Shown one piece after another: positions 44,535 through 54,207 of a DNA stretch of 64,000 nucleotides (its first letter is position 1; every line of letters begins with the position of its first letter). The position numbers and the translations under genes were made by a program. The DNA is from Legionella wadsworthii DSM 21896 = ATCC 33877 (GTDB lineage: Bacteria; Pseudomonadota; Gammaproteobacteria; Legionellales; Legionellaceae). Below the pieces are notes generated by a model. That model ran no database searches and was not told the DNA's origin. It worked only from the letters and a program-made list of their open reading frames with translations. Where the stretch lies: the NCBI RefSeq assembly GCF_000701265.1, contig NZ_KL370761.1, positions 310,888 to 374,887 of the forward strand, written 5' to 3'.

Positions 44535-45048
44535 AAATGTATTTTATAATATTATTAGCAACAGCTTTGACAGTTAATTTATCTGTTTCAAAACTAACAT
44601 CAGCTAACTCATTGTAAAAGGGCTCACGCTCATCCCTTAATAATTCTAATCGTCCCTCTAGGTCATTAGTCTGCAGTAAAGGACGTTTGGTATCGCGCTT
44701 CGTTCTTTCGAATTGTTGTTGCAATGAGGTTTTAAGATAAATTACAGTTCCTCGTCCGGCGAGTGCATTTCTATTTTCTGGAGTAATGACGACACCACCA
44801 CCTGTGGCCAGAACAATATTGGTCTTTTGAGTTAATTCTTCAATGACTTTTTGTTCGCGCCTTCTGAATCCCTCTTCACCCTCAATATCAAATATCCAGG
44901 ATATATCAGCGCCTGCGCGTTCTTCTATAACTTCATCTGAATCAAAAAATTCTAATTTGAGCTCCTTTGCCAAAGCACGACCTATAGTGCTTTTACCTGC
45001 ACCCATGGGTCCGATGAGAAAAATATTTCGTACTTTAACTATGCTCAT
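44521..45048 (-). CDS. aroK: Shikimate kinase
   Basis: Phosphorylates shikimate at the 3-hydroxyl. 175 residues, typical. P-loop [53 protein letters not shown] and the lid arginines in RDTKRPLL. First gene of aroK-aroB-damX, separated from the pilMNOPQ operon by an unusually long gap of 377 bases, where many gammaproteobacteria have pilQ and aroK nearly adjacent. Confidence 0.96.
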   Translation of the reverse strand: MSIVKVRNIFLIGPMGAGKSTIGRALAKELKLEFFDSDEVIEERAGADISWIFDIEGEEGFRRREQKVIEELTQKTNIVLATGGGVVITPENRNALAGRGTVIYLKTSLQQQFERTKRDTKRPLLQTNDLEGRLELLRDEREPFYNELADVSFETDKLTVKAVANNIIKYIYGEL

Positions 45049-45425
45049 TTTTTATTACATACCTCTTTAACTGAAATGTCATGTTAATTAAAGATTGAGT
45101 CCGAAATAACTTCTCACTTAGCAAGAAAATTAAATTAATCTGTAGCCAAAGTAGTGATATTTGGGGCCCAATCCTAACTGTATTTCTCGCAGTTAGAAAT
45201 TCCCGCCCATTATTCTACAACAAATGAACATATTTTATAACTATTTACTCTTAATCATTTAAATTATATAACTACATAAATAAAAAACGCTGCAAAAATC
45301 AACCTATAAAGCCAATCAGCAAAAAAAATAGCCAAATAACTTATTAAAAAATAGAGATAAAGTCATTTTGCTAAACTAACCTTAAAGAATAATTCGCATC
45401 TTTTCTTAGTATAAAGGTTATTAAT
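45049..45425. other. Gap between pilQ and aroK with a leader hairpin
   Basis: 377 AT-rich bases. A 7-bp stem CTAACTG / CAGTTAG with a 9-base loop lies at 45174-45196, probably in the aroK leader. On the minus strand a TAGAAT near 45210 could be the aroK -10. No ORF, RNA gene or clear pilQ terminator was recognised. The gap implies aroK has its own promoter. Confidence 0.4.
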
Positions 45426-47531
45426 TTATTTTTCATCAAACCTAATCGGTTTTCTCCCCTCTATAGCCGTAATGGATAATGAATTGGTTATAATCTTTGG
45501 TGTTATAAATATAAGCAACTCATCATTCCTAAGACCAATTTGAGTGTTTTTAAACAAATTACCCACTACAGGCAATTGGCCAAAAAATGGAACTCTAGTG
45601 ATTGTCTTACTTTTATCTTGTTCGTAAATACCCCCAAGTACTATAGTTTGACCATTTGTTACTAGTACATTTGTCTGAATTTCTTTGGTTGCAATAGCTG
45701 GAACCCCGTTAAAGGTTAAGTTAGGCAAGGCCCTATCCTGATTAACCTTCAACTCCATAAGTACCTTACCATCAGGTGTAATTTGAGGAGTTACCCTTAA
45801 GCTTAATACTGCTTTTTTAAATGCTACTGCTGTGGCCCCACTGGAAGTAGATTCCTGATAAGGAATTTCTTGTCCTGACTCAATTACAGCGGCTTGTTGG
45901 TTTGCGGTAATAAGCCTTGGACTGGAAATCAATTCAGCAAGTCCTTCACTTTCCAAAGCGGAAAGCTCTAAATCAAGCAGAATACCATCTCCCAATTGAG
46001 CCAAAGCAATCCCAACAGAAGCCGGATTTGCACCGGTTAGAGGAGCAGCAACCAAATCCAAATTTAATCGATCAGTAAATGGTGTCACGTCTGCAGGAGC
46101 TACACCTTGGGCTAATTGATTAGCCCCAGATAATGTTCCACTTAAATGTGGTGGTTTAGATACACCCCAACGAATACCTAAGTCTTGAGCGAAATCTTTG
46201 GTTACCTCCACAATACGAGCTTCAATCAGAACTTGTTTTACAGGGACATCCAGCTCTTTTAATAATTCACGGACTACTTCGATTTGGCTTCCAGTATCTT
46301 TAATCCAAAGTGTGTTAGTACGTGGATCCACACTTATGGTGCCATCTTTCGATAATAAAGAATTTTGTTTGTCTTTGATTAAAACCGCAAGCTCGCTTGC
46401 TTTTGCATAATTAATTTGAATTAATTCAGAGCGTAAAGGTTCGTTTTTCTTAATTGTTTGTTGCCTTGCCAATTGATCGGCTTCCATTTTTTCAAAGACA
46501 CCTTCATTACTAATCAATATTACATTTCCGGTTTGGCGCTTTTCTAATTTTTGTGTGGTTAAAATTATATCTAAGGCTTGATCCCATGGTACATTGTTCA
46601 ATCTAAGTGTCATATTTCCCTGAACTTGATCATTTACCACAATATTAAGGCCCGTAAAATCAGCTAATAACTGCAAGATAGCCCGTACACTAATATTCTG
46701 AAAATTCAAAGAAATTCTTTTCCCAGAAAACACTTTATTTTTTAGTTTTTGCTGTTGTATTTCTTCGGCAGTCAAAGGTAAGACATCGATCATGAATTGC
46801 TTGTTGACCTGATAAACATTTTGTCCAAACCCTCCACGATTCAATAAAGTCATGTGGGCATTTTTTCCCGCTTGTTGAAAAGAAACAAATTGTACAGGAC
46901 TACGAAAATCAGAAACGTCGAAGCGTTTTCTTAAACCTTGGGGAATTTTGGTATTTAAGAACTTAATGAGAATTTCTTGACCATGCTCTTCGACTTCGAC
47001 TGGGACGCTCGTATCGGAAATATCGACAATTGCCCTTCCACCCTGGCGTTCAATACCTCGAAAATCAAAGTGATTGATTTCATAACGTGTTCTGACATTA
47101 CGGTGTGTAATGAGAAGCTCACTTGTGGGTTTGAATAATTCGTTGTTTTTGCCATTTAAAATGATGGTGTAAACCCTTCCAGAAATTGAGCCTACAAAGG
47201 GAACCGCATATTTTAAATCCAATATTGCCCGAACACGGCTTCCTACTGCGACAACAGTATACTTACTTAGTGAGCCCACTTTAATTTCTTTTGTTTTCTG
47301 TTTGACCGGCAACTCTAAATTGGAGCCAATAAAATCGAGAATGATACGGGGTGGAGTCTGGGTGACAAAACTTGCAGGCTCTTGCTTCAATGGTTGCGAA
47401 AATACCAGATCCATTCGCACCTTATCTTCTGGTAAAGGGATGACTTTAACAGAAACCAGAGGGTTCGCTTGCGCAAAAGCTACCCCAAGGCTTAAACAAA
47501 ATAATATAAATAAAGCAGTTATTCTCCGCAC
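45426..47531 (-). CDS. pilQ: Type IV pilus secretin PilQ
   Basis: Outer-membrane secretin through which the pilus passes. 701 residues: signal peptide (LFILFCLSLGVAFAQA), two AMIN domains (about 25-250) that bind peptidoglycan, a secretin/TonB N-terminal domain (ISLNFQNISVRAILQLLADF near 275), NHN domains, and the secretin core with VPFFGQLPVVGNLFKNTQ near the C-terminus. Last gene of pilMNOPQ, 8 bases after pilP. Confidence 0.96.
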   Translation of the reverse strand: MRRITALFILFCLSLGVAFAQANPLVSVKVIPLPEDKVRMDLVFSQPLKQEPASFVTQTPPRIILDFIGSNLELPVKQKTKEIKVGSLSKYTVVAVGSRVRAILDLKYAVPFVGSISGRVYTIILNGKNNELFKPTSELLITHRNVRTRYEINHFDFRGIERQGGRAIVDISDTSVPVEVEEHGQEILIKFLNTKIPQGLRKRFDVSDFRSPVQFVSFQQAGKNAHMTLLNRGGFGQNVYQVNKQFMIDVLPLTAEEIQQQKLKNKVFSGKRISLNFQNISVRAILQLLADFTGLNIVVNDQVQGNMTLRLNNVPWDQALDIILTTQKLEKRQTGNVILISNEGVFEKMEADQLARQQTIKKNEPLRSELIQINYAKASELAVLIKDKQNSLLSKDGTISVDPRTNTLWIKDTGSQIEVVRELLKELDVPVKQVLIEARIVEVTKDFAQDLGIRWGVSKPPHLSGTLSGANQLAQGVAPADVTPFTDRLNLDLVAAPLTGANPASVGIALAQLGDGILLDLELSALESEGLAELISSPRLITANQQAAVIESGQEIPYQESTSSGATAVAFKKAVLSLRVTPQITPDGKVLMELKVNQDRALPNLTFNGVPAIATKEIQTNVLVTNGQTIVLGGIYEQDKSKTITRVPFFGQLPVVGNLFKNTQIGLRNDELLIFITPKIITNSLSITAIEGRKPIRFDEK

Positions 47532-47539
47532 TTTTTCTC

Positions 47540-48055
47540 CTACTTCCCAGTGTACAATTCAATTGTTGTTAAATGCTTTTCCCACTTCCCTGAAGTTTTC
47601 GTTGTTTCTAATAATTGAATTGCATTATTTTTTATAGACACAATACGCCCATAATTTTGTCCCATATAATTCCCAATTCGTATATGAGTAATGTCTGAGT
47701 TAGGCAATTTAATTAAAGCCCATATGTCATTACCCTGATTTAATGTTCCCACAAATTTTAAAGCATCCAGGGGATACGATTCCAAAGGTTCTTTGGGCCT
47801 ATTTTGATCGGGTGCATTCAAATCCACTTCTTGCTTTGGCTGTGTTGTTGGTTTAAATGGGTTCCTTCTATTGCCATTATCAGGAAACATAAATGAAGGT
47901 AAAGGCGTAAATGAAGGTATCGGCTCGATATCTCGAGTTTTTCTATGTTTGACTTCCTTGATATATCGTACCAGGTCCTCATTGCCGTCGGAACATGCGA
48001 TCAGTAAGAACGTTAACGAACAAATACAACCAATTCTACGTTTTTGGTTCATCAT
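47540..48055 (-). CDS. pilP: Type IV pilus assembly lipoprotein PilP
   Basis: 171 residues. Lipoprotein signal with lipobox LLIAC (lipidated cysteine near residue 21), a disordered proline-rich linker, and a C-terminal beta domain (LDALKFVGTLNQGNDIWALI ... IRIGNYMGQNYGRIVSI) typical of PilP. It links the inner-membrane PilMNO platform to the PilQ secretin. Its start overlaps the end of pilO by 4 bases. Confidence 0.94.
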   Translation of the reverse strand: MMNQKRRIGCICSLTFLLIACSDGNEDLVRYIKEVKHRKTRDIEPIPSFTPLPSFMFPDNGNRRNPFKPTTQPKQEVDLNAPDQNRPKEPLESYPLDALKFVGTLNQGNDIWALIKLPNSDITHIRIGNYMGQNYGRIVSIKNNAIQLLETTKTSGKWEKHLTTIELYTGK

Positions 48056-48651
48056 TGTGTGCGATATCGATATATTTTAGCTGTGATATTCATCACTAAT
48101 TCATCTCCCGAAGCAGCTTTTTGATCTTTGGAAGACACCCCTTCAATTGTAAAGTCATGCAAGGTTACAATTCGGTTCATTTGAGCCACCCTGCTTATAA
48201 ACATGGCTAATTGAAAATAAGTACCAACTACCGCAATTTTAATTGGTAATTCAACATAAAAATCGTGCACCACTTCTGGTTGTGGGGCAAACAAATCAAA
48301 TCTTAGGCCTGAAGCGACCCCAGTTTTGGAAATTTCTTCCAATAATCCAGGCATTTGGTTTTTTTCTGGTAGCTGCTTGAGCATCAGTGCAAATTTTTCT
48401 TTCATCACTTGCAGTTGTACTCGATAAGCTGGCAAATTAAACAATTGGCGTTGTTTGTTTTCGAAATCTGTTTTCAAGGTGGCTTCCTGCCCTTGTAATT
48501 TATTATATTGAGTAAAATTATCTTCTATGATGAGCCAATAACCTAAAGCAATGATTAATAGGCTGACACCGATGTAGACACAAATTTTTACTATAAAAGG
48601 CCATTGGCCTACATTTTCCAGAGTTAATTCGTTCAGGTTAATTCCATTCAT
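48052..48651 (-). CDS. pilO: Type IV pilus inner-membrane protein PilO
   Basis: 199 residues. One membrane helix (about 24-43, VKICVYIGVSLLIIALGYWL), a coiled coil, and a ferredoxin-like periplasmic domain (VVHDFYVELPIKIAVVGTYF and IVTLHDFTIEG). Forms heterodimers with PilN. Overlaps pilN and pilP by 4 bases each. Confidence 0.94.
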   Translation of the reverse strand: MNGINLNELTLENVGQWPFIVKICVYIGVSLLIIALGYWLIIEDNFTQYNKLQGQEATLKTDFENKQRQLFNLPAYRVQLQVMKEKFALMLKQLPEKNQMPGLLEEISKTGVASGLRFDLFAPQPEVVHDFYVELPIKIAVVGTYFQLAMFISRVAQMNRIVTLHDFTIEGVSSKDQKAASGDELVMNITAKIYRYRTQ

Positions 48652-49241
48652 AGCGTTAACCCGATCTGAAATTGAGGAGCAAGTAAAAAATTCAATTTAA
48701 ATTCATTGGCAATGACTTCTTTTTTATCTTTATCTTTGTTTTTTTCTTTATTTGTCTCTTCCTTCTTAATTTCACTTAAAACGGGATTATGAAGCCAATC
48801 ATTATTTTCTATATTAGTCATTAATATAGAAACAAAAGTATTCGATTCGGTAAAGCCTGAAACTGTAATCAAATCGCTTTTACCTTCGACAAGGGTTAAG
48901 TAAATACCTGAGGGAGAAACATTAATCAACTCGTCAAATAAATGAACCATTAAAGTTCGCGTGGATTGTAAATGTTGAACAATAGACATTCTCGATATCA
49001 GCATTTCTCTTTCTTTTTGCAAATTTTTTATTTCCGTTAGTTGCGCGCTCAAGGCATTTATTTCTTTCTGAAGCATCTGATTACGTGTGATTTGATTGCT
49101 TACCAGACCTGAAGCATAAGAATTAATTAAAAAAACAACAACCCCAGCTATGACAACGCAGGCAAATAACATCGTAGTAAACAGTTTTTTCTCCTGCTCC
49201 CGCTTTAATTCTCGCCAGGGAAGGAGGTTAATTTGCGTCAT
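48648..49241 (-). CDS. pilN: Type IV pilus inner-membrane protein PilN
   Basis: 197 residues. Opens with the conserved PilN cytoplasmic motif INLLPWRELKRE that docks into PilM, then a membrane helix (about 22-42, TTMLFACVVIAGVVVFLINS), a coiled coil and a periplasmic domain (IYLTLVEGKSDLITVSGFTE). A lysine/glutamate-rich insert (KKEETNKEKNKDKDKKE) near residue 165 is unusual and probably flexible. Starts 6 bases after pilM. Confidence 0.95.
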   Translation of the reverse strand: MTQINLLPWRELKREQEKKLFTTMLFACVVIAGVVVFLINSYASGLVSNQITRNQMLQKEINALSAQLTEIKNLQKEREMLISRMSIVQHLQSTRTLMVHLFDELINVSPSGIYLTLVEGKSDLITVSGFTESNTFVSILMTNIENNDWLHNPVLSEIKKEETNKEKNKDKDKKEVIANEFKLNFLLAPQFQIGLTL

Positions 49242-49247
49242 ATGATC

Positions 49248-50312
49248 TCACTTTATATCCCTTAATGCCAAGCCGCAAGCTACCAAAAGAGATGGTGCAT
49301 CATGATTCAAAGAATCCAAGTGCACCATTTTACCTGGAGTCATGTATAGGAATGGATTAGCAATTGTGGTACCCAATCCCAACCGCTCATGGACGAGATC
49401 CAGCAAACCAGGTAAAGTGGCTAATCCTCCAGATAATAAAATATGATCTACATCCCCATCCTGGTTTGTAGAATAAAAAAACTGCAAAGTTCGTTTGATT
49501 TGCAGTAAAATATCTTCTTTAAAAGGTTCCAGAACTTCTTTTTCATAATCTGCGGGTAAATCAGCACTTTCCTTTGCAAGAACTGCTTGTTCCAATGTCA
49601 TATTATAATGTTCTGCGATTGAATCAATTAATTGTTTACCCCCAAATTTTTCTTCCCGAGAATAAACTAATTTCATTCCATGAAGCACAAATAAATGCGT
49701 ATAACAGGCCCCTATATCAATAATGGCAATGGTTTTGTCCTGACCAGATGCAGGCAAATCCTTTGCCAAAAGTTGTGCTGCCCGTTCCACCGCATAAGAT
49801 TCAACATCGATCACTACAGCATTCAAGCCGGCTCGCGTTGCAGTTTCAACCCTCTGATTCACATTTTCAGCTCGAGAAGCTACTATTAATATATCTAACA
49901 AATTTGAATTTTTTTCAGAATGACCCAGGATTTCAAAATCAAGGTTAATTTCATCTATGGGATAGGGAATATATTTATCCGCCTCTGTGACAATGAGCTC
50001 CTCCATTTCCGCATCACTTAATCCCTCATTGATTTGTATTACTTTACTTATTATTGAAGAGTCAGGAACTGCCAGGGCAGCTTGCGTGCACGACGTATGT
50101 AATCTATCAATTACTTTTTTAATGCATTGGGAAACCGCATCAATATCTTTAATGGTATTCCCCTCCATCGCATGAGCGGGCAATACTTCTCGACCATAAT
50201 TCTCTATGACTAGGGAATCGTTTTGGCCTGATATTTCTAAGACTTTAACAGCCATAGATGTGATGTCTATTCCGAGAATTGAACGATGCTTGGGCTGAAA
50301 CAATTGAAGCAT
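49248..50312 (-). CDS. pilM: Type IV pilus assembly ATPase-like protein PilM
   Basis: 354 residues, actin-like fold, cytoplasmic partner of PilN. Blocks: LGIDITSMAVKVLE, LAVPDSSIISKVI, EEKFGGKQLIDSIA, HILLSGGLATLPGL. The frame extends to ATG 50342, but family members begin only a few residues before the SxLGIDI motif, and AGGGA sits 9 bases before ATG 50312, so that start is used. First gene of pilMNOPQ. Its usual divergent neighbour mrcA is displaced by a coiled-coil gene. Confidence 0.95.
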   Translation of the reverse strand: MLQLFQPKHRSILGIDITSMAVKVLEISGQNDSLVIENYGREVLPAHAMEGNTIKDIDAVSQCIKKVIDRLHTSCTQAALAVPDSSIISKVIQINEGLSDAEMEELIVTEADKYIPYPIDEINLDFEILGHSEKNSNLLDILIVASRAENVNQRVETATRAGLNAVVIDVESYAVERAAQLLAKDLPASGQDKTIAIIDIGACYTHLFVLHGMKLVYSREEKFGGKQLIDSIAEHYNMTLEQAVLAKESADLPADYEKEVLEPFKEDILLQIKRTLQFFYSTNQDGDVDHILLSGGLATLPGLLDLVHERLGLGTTIANPFLYMTPGKMVHLDSLNHDAPSLLVACGLALRDIK

Positions 50313-50419
50313 GTTTCTTATTCCCTTGATACTTCCCTGCATGCAAAAGACTCCACTTGGACCATATATTGATGTTAACGTAACCTCTTAAAAAATTACA
50401 CTGTTTTCTGCTTTATAAA

Positions 50420-50451
50420 ATTATAAAAAATGATGATATTTTATCATCATT
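50420..50451 (-). terminator. Orphan minus-strand terminator upstream of pilM
   Basis: Read on the minus strand, a perfect 10-bp hairpin (AATGATGATA, 3-base loop, TATCATCATT; 50451 to 50429) is followed by TTTTTTATAATTTT. It points toward pilM, but the next gene upstream is on the plus strand, so no minus-strand gene is there to end. May be a relic of the insertion or a pilM leader element. Confidence 0.6.
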
Positions 50452-50470
50452 AACATTTAGTCATTACAAC

Positions 50471-50499
50471 TTGCACTCATCAAAAACATTTAATATAGT
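50471..50499 (+). promoter_or_regulatory. Promoter of the coiled-coil gene
   Basis: TTGCAC (50471-50476), a 17-base spacer and TATAGT (50494-50499, 5 of 6 matches). It lies 54 bases upstream of the start codon, and a strong AAAGGAG Shine-Dalgarno sequence follows. Confidence 0.5.
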
Positions 50500-50553
50500 G
50501 AAAAACCAACTTGTTAGGGGATTTCGCATTTATGATTTGAAAAGGAGATTTTC

Positions 50554-51663
50554 ATGACTAGGTTAGAAGAGTTAATTTATGCATTAGCAACTGTTATAGT
50601 CCGCTATCATGACAGCCAAGACAATATCGAAGTTAAAGACAAACTTGTTGCTTCAACTGGACCTACATTGCGGAAAAAAAAATCTCACGAACGCGCTATA
50701 GAAATTATACAAGACAAAAAGACCAATTTCGCTTTATTTTTAGAAGGGAGAATTAATGCGTGTACTGGAGGATATCAAGCTCGAAAAGAGTTCCTGTCTT
50801 TTTTGTTAACTGAAATTAGTTATTTAAAAGAGCAATACGATAGAAAAATTCCCTTTGAACAGAAAGAGCTACAAAGGCTTCAAGAACATTTAACTCAGTT
50901 ATTTATTGATTTCCGTCAATTATTGTCGATATATAAAAACACAAAATATACAGTCACCTTAACAAACTCCAAAGGATCGAAGACCCAAGATTTAAATGGT
51001 TTATTAAACGATCGTTATGTAGGGGGTAAATATTGTAACTCAGGTCAATTACTCATTGATGAGGTTCTTTTCGTCCTTCATATGACGACTGACGATTCAA
51101 ATGATGAACTTAAAGAAATTGCTGCCAATATTTGTTTGGAACAGCAAATTTATCTGGAGTATCAAAATGAAAAATTAAAAAAAACGTCAGAAGAATCGGA
51201 AAAAGAAGCTTTAAAACTTGAGTTAGAGAGTTACAAGCAAAAATTAGAAACGCAAAATGCAAAGACAGAAGCACGCACACTAGAATTTGAGCAACTCAGA
51301 GCTTCTCAATCAGATTTAGAGCCCCACCTCCAGGAATTAACTCAAAAAAATAAAACCCAGCAAGTTATGCTAGAGGAACAATCCAGGGAATTAGTTAAGA
51401 CTAAAGAAGAATTGGCCCAAACAAAAGAAGAATTAGAGCAAACGAAAGTACAATTGCAAAAAATTCAAATTGATTCTTTTGCGAGACGCTTCCCAACCTA
51501 TAGTCCCTTATTAGGATCATTTGCTGGATTACATATGCTCCAAAGAACAGGAAATCCTCGATTTTTTCCCCAACAAACTAACCAACAGATGACTTCCACA
51601 TCTCAACCCTTGCCCACAGAAGAAGACATCGAAGACAATCGTTCCAAAATGATCAAAGAATAA
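50554..51663 (+). CDS. Coiled-coil protein, candidate effector
   Basis: 369 residues, no signal peptide or membrane helix. Residues about 1-190 are a helical globular domain I do not recognise (LEELIYALATVIVRYHDS, LNDRYVGGKYCNSGQLLIDE). Residues about 195-310 are a long coiled coil with TKEELAQTKEELEQTK repeats. The C-terminus is polar with an acidic block near the end (LPTEEDIEDNRSKMIKE), as in many Dot/Icm substrates. It has its own promoter and a strong AAAGGAG Shine-Dalgarno sequence. It sits between mrcA and pilM, genes that are normally direct neighbours. Effector status is inference. Confidence 0.65.
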   Translation: MTRLEELIYALATVIVRYHDSQDNIEVKDKLVASTGPTLRKKKSHERAIEIIQDKKTNFALFLEGRINACTGGYQARKEFLSFLLTEISYLKEQYDRKIPFEQKELQRLQEHLTQLFIDFRQLLSIYKNTKYTVTLTNSKGSKTQDLNGLLNDRYVGGKYCNSGQLLIDEVLFVLHMTTDDSNDELKEIAANICLEQQIYLEYQNEKLKKTSEESEKEALKLELESYKQKLETQNAKTEARTLEFEQLRASQSDLEPHLQELTQKNKTQQVMLEEQSRELVKTKEELAQTKEELEQTKVQLQKIQIDSFARRFPTYSPLLGSFAGLHMLQRTGNPRFFPQQTNQQMTSTSQPLPTEEDIEDNRSKMIKE

Positions 51664-51797
51664 AGACAATAGACTGATTCTCAAATCTGCATTTTTGGTG
51701 TTTCATAGATTTTTTTAAAATTCTGATGAAATACCAAAAACAGGTTCAAACTATCTTCTTTTTTGCACAAAACTCGCAATCCTGAGAAGAATCACTG

Positions 51798-51803
51798 TAT
51801 AAT
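51798..51803 (+). promoter_or_regulatory. -10 element of mrcA
   Basis: Perfect TATAAT preceded by a TG, 35 bases before ATG 51838. The -35 region is weak. Because this lies inside the longest possible mrcA frame (open from 51763), it supports the later start. Confidence 0.5.
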
Positions 51804-51837
51804 ACCCGCCAAATTTCATTTAAAAGCTTATGACTCT

Positions 51838-54207
51838 ATGAAAATGGCATACTTCTGGCGTAAAGGTCTATGGGCGCTGATGAGCCTGTCTTTTGTTTTA
51901 ATTGTGGCAGGAAGTCTGATATACCTCTATCTTGAAAGCCAACTCCCCAATGTCGATTCATTGAAAACAGTCCAGTTGCAAGTGCCTTTACAAATTTTCA
52001 GTAAGGACGGCCTGCTTATTCAAGAATATGGTGAAAAAAAGCGAATTCCCGTCACCTATGATGAAATACCCCCTATGCTGGTTCATGCTTTAATTGCCAC
52101 TGAAGATCAGCGTTTTTTTGAACATCCTGGTGTGGATGTTTTAGGTTTGGGCCGTGCGGCTGTACGTATGGTAAAAACAGGAACCAAATCGCAAGGCGGC
52201 AGTACCATTACAATGCAGGTCGCTCGTAATTTTTTCTTGAGTCGTAAAAAGACTTTTTTACGTAAATTTAATGAAATCATGCTGGCCATCAAAATAGACA
52301 GAGAATTGAGTAAAGAAAAAATTCTCGAGCTTTACCTAAACAGGATTTATTTGGGAAATCGTGCTTATGGCGTGGGTGCAGCGGCTATGGTTTATTTTGG
52401 CAAGCCGCTCAAAGAATTAAACTTATCTGAATTGGCCATGATAGCAGGCCTTCCTCAAGCACCATCAACACAAAATCCCATTGCAAATCCCTTGGCAGCG
52501 AAAAAACGGAGGGATCATGTATTAGAGCGCTTATTGGAAGAACATTATATTAACGAAGAACAGTACCAAAATGCCATCAACCAACCCATCACTGCAAGGT
52601 ATCACGGCACACCTATCGAGGTAAAAGCACCTTATGTTGCTGAAATGATCCGTCAGTCCCTATATGATAATTTTGGCCCCGATGCCTATACTAAAGGCTA
52701 TAAAGTTTACACCACCATTGATGGAAATCTACAAAATACAGCGAACGATGTAGTCGAAAAAAATCTAATTGCTTATGATCACCGCCATGGTTACCGGGGG
52801 CCTGTCGCCACTATCGGTGAGAAAGACAGTAAATCCTTAGAGATCATTCAAAAGAATTTGGAAAAATATCCGCAACTTAACCATCTTCTGCCAGCAGTAG
52901 TTACTGAAGTAAAAGAAAAAGAAGCAACAGCTATCTTGCAAAGCGGACGAACCATTCTTATCCCTTGGTCAGGTTTATCTTGGGCAAGGCCTGCACTTAA
53001 AAATGGTTGGGTAGGAAAATCACCCTCCAAGGCCATGCAGGTTGTTGCAGTGGGAGATATTATCTATGTTCATTCAACTAAAGATCATTGGGAATTAGCA
53101 CAAATTCCTGAAGCTGAATCAGCAATGGTCGCACTCAATCCAAAAAATGGTGCGATAGAGGTGTTGGTTGGTGGATTTAATTTCCAAAAAAGCAAATTTA
53201 ACCGCGCAACGCAATCAAGTCGGCAACCCGGCTCCAGTTTTAAACCTTTTGTTTATGCTGCGGCTTTAAATAATGGCTATACTCTGGCAACCTTGATTAA
53301 TGATGCCCCTATTGTCGTTGATGATCCAAGTCAGCCTAATTTATGGCGTCCTCATAATGTGAATCTTAAATTCAATGGCCCCACACGCTTAAAGCAAGCC
53401 CTGGTCCAATCCAAAAATTTGGTTTCCATTCGTATTCTTGATGATATTGGTATCAACTACACCATTGATTTTTTGACACGTTTTGGATTTAACAAGAAGA
53501 CACTCCCTAAAGGGCTGTCTTTAGCTTTAGGTAGTTTATCAGTAAGTCCCATGGATTTAGCTGCGGCTTATGCCGTTTTTGCAAACGGCGGTTATAAAGT
53601 CGAACCCTATCTCATTGATCGGATTACTGACACAGAAGGTAAGATTTTATTGCAAGCCAAACCAACCATTGTTTGTAATAACTGCAACAGTAATGTAGAT
53701 CACTCCACGCTTGCCCCACGCGTCATCCCTGAAGACATTAACTTTTTAATGTATACTGCTTTGAAAGATGTCATCCAGCATGGTACTGCACGCGCAGCTC
53801 GAGTACTTAATCGCCAGGACATCGCAGGTAAGACGGGTACCACCAATGATCAAGTGGACTCATGGTTTGCTGGATTTAACTCGGATCTTGTAGCGACTGC
53901 CTGGGTAGGTTTTGATAATCCCAAGTCCTTACATGAATATGCTGCCGGGCTTGCGTTACCTTTATGGATCGATTTTATGAAGGTTGCTTTGAAAGGAAAA
54001 CCTGAGCATGACCTAAAACAACCGGAAAATGTGGTAGCAGTCCGCATCGATCCAAATAGCGGCTTGTTAGCACGTCCTAATCAAGCAAACGGAATCATTG
54101 AGTATTTTCGTAATAAAGAAGTTCCAGCTGAAGAGGATCCCACTCCCGTATTTAATGCAAGTAATGATTCGCAACAACTTCCTGCTGTTGAGGAAAGCTT
54201 GTTCTGA
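51838..54207 (+). CDS. mrcA: Penicillin-binding protein 1A (bifunctional peptidoglycan synthase)
   Basis: 789 residues from ATG 51838. Short cytoplasmic tail and membrane anchor (ALMSLSFVLIVAGSLIYLYL), a GT51 glycosyltransferase domain (EDQRFFEHPGVD, GGSTITMQVARNFFLSRK, YLNRIYLGNRAYG), an OB-like insert, and a transpeptidase domain with SSFK (in RQPGSSFKPFVYA), SKN and KTGTT. All catalytic motifs are intact. The longer frame to 51763 is rejected because a promoter -10 lies inside it. In many relatives mrcA is divergent from pilM; here one gene separates them. Confidence 0.96.
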   Translation: MKMAYFWRKGLWALMSLSFVLIVAGSLIYLYLESQLPNVDSLKTVQLQVPLQIFSKDGLLIQEYGEKKRIPVTYDEIPPMLVHALIATEDQRFFEHPGVDVLGLGRAAVRMVKTGTKSQGGSTITMQVARNFFLSRKKTFLRKFNEIMLAIKIDRELSKEKILELYLNRIYLGNRAYGVGAAAMVYFGKPLKELNLSELAMIAGLPQAPSTQNPIANPLAAKKRRDHVLERLLEEHYINEEQYQNAINQPITARYHGTPIEVKAPYVAEMIRQSLYDNFGPDAYTKGYKVYTTIDGNLQNTANDVVEKNLIAYDHRHGYRGPVATIGEKDSKSLEIIQKNLEKYPQLNHLLPAVVTEVKEKEATAILQSGRTILIPWSGLSWARPALKNGWVGKSPSKAMQVVAVGDIIYVHSTKDHWELAQIPEAESAMVALNPKNGAIEVLVGGFNFQKSKFNRATQSSRQPGSSFKPFVYAAALNNGYTLATLINDAPIVVDDPSQPNLWRPHNVNLKFNGPTRLKQALVQSKNLVSIRILDDIGINYTIDFLTRFGFNKKTLPKGLSLALGSLSVSPMDLAAAYAVFANGGYKVEPYLIDRITDTEGKILLQAKPTIVCNNCNSNVDHSTLAPRVIPEDINFLMYTALKDVIQHGTARAARVLNRQDIAGKTGTTNDQVDSWFAGFNSDLVATAWVGFDNPKSLHEYAAGLALPLWIDFMKVALKGKPEHDLKQPENVVAVRIDPNSGLLARPNQANGIIEYFRNKEVPAEEDPTPVFNASNDSQQLPAVEESLF

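Noticed and set aside
45049..45425. tRNA or small RNA gene in the pilQ-aroK gap
   Set aside because: Only one weak hairpin is present and no cloverleaf or terminator was found.
51763..51837. N-terminal extension of the penicillin-binding protein
   Set aside because: A TATAAT promoter element lies inside it, and the family starts just before the membrane anchor.
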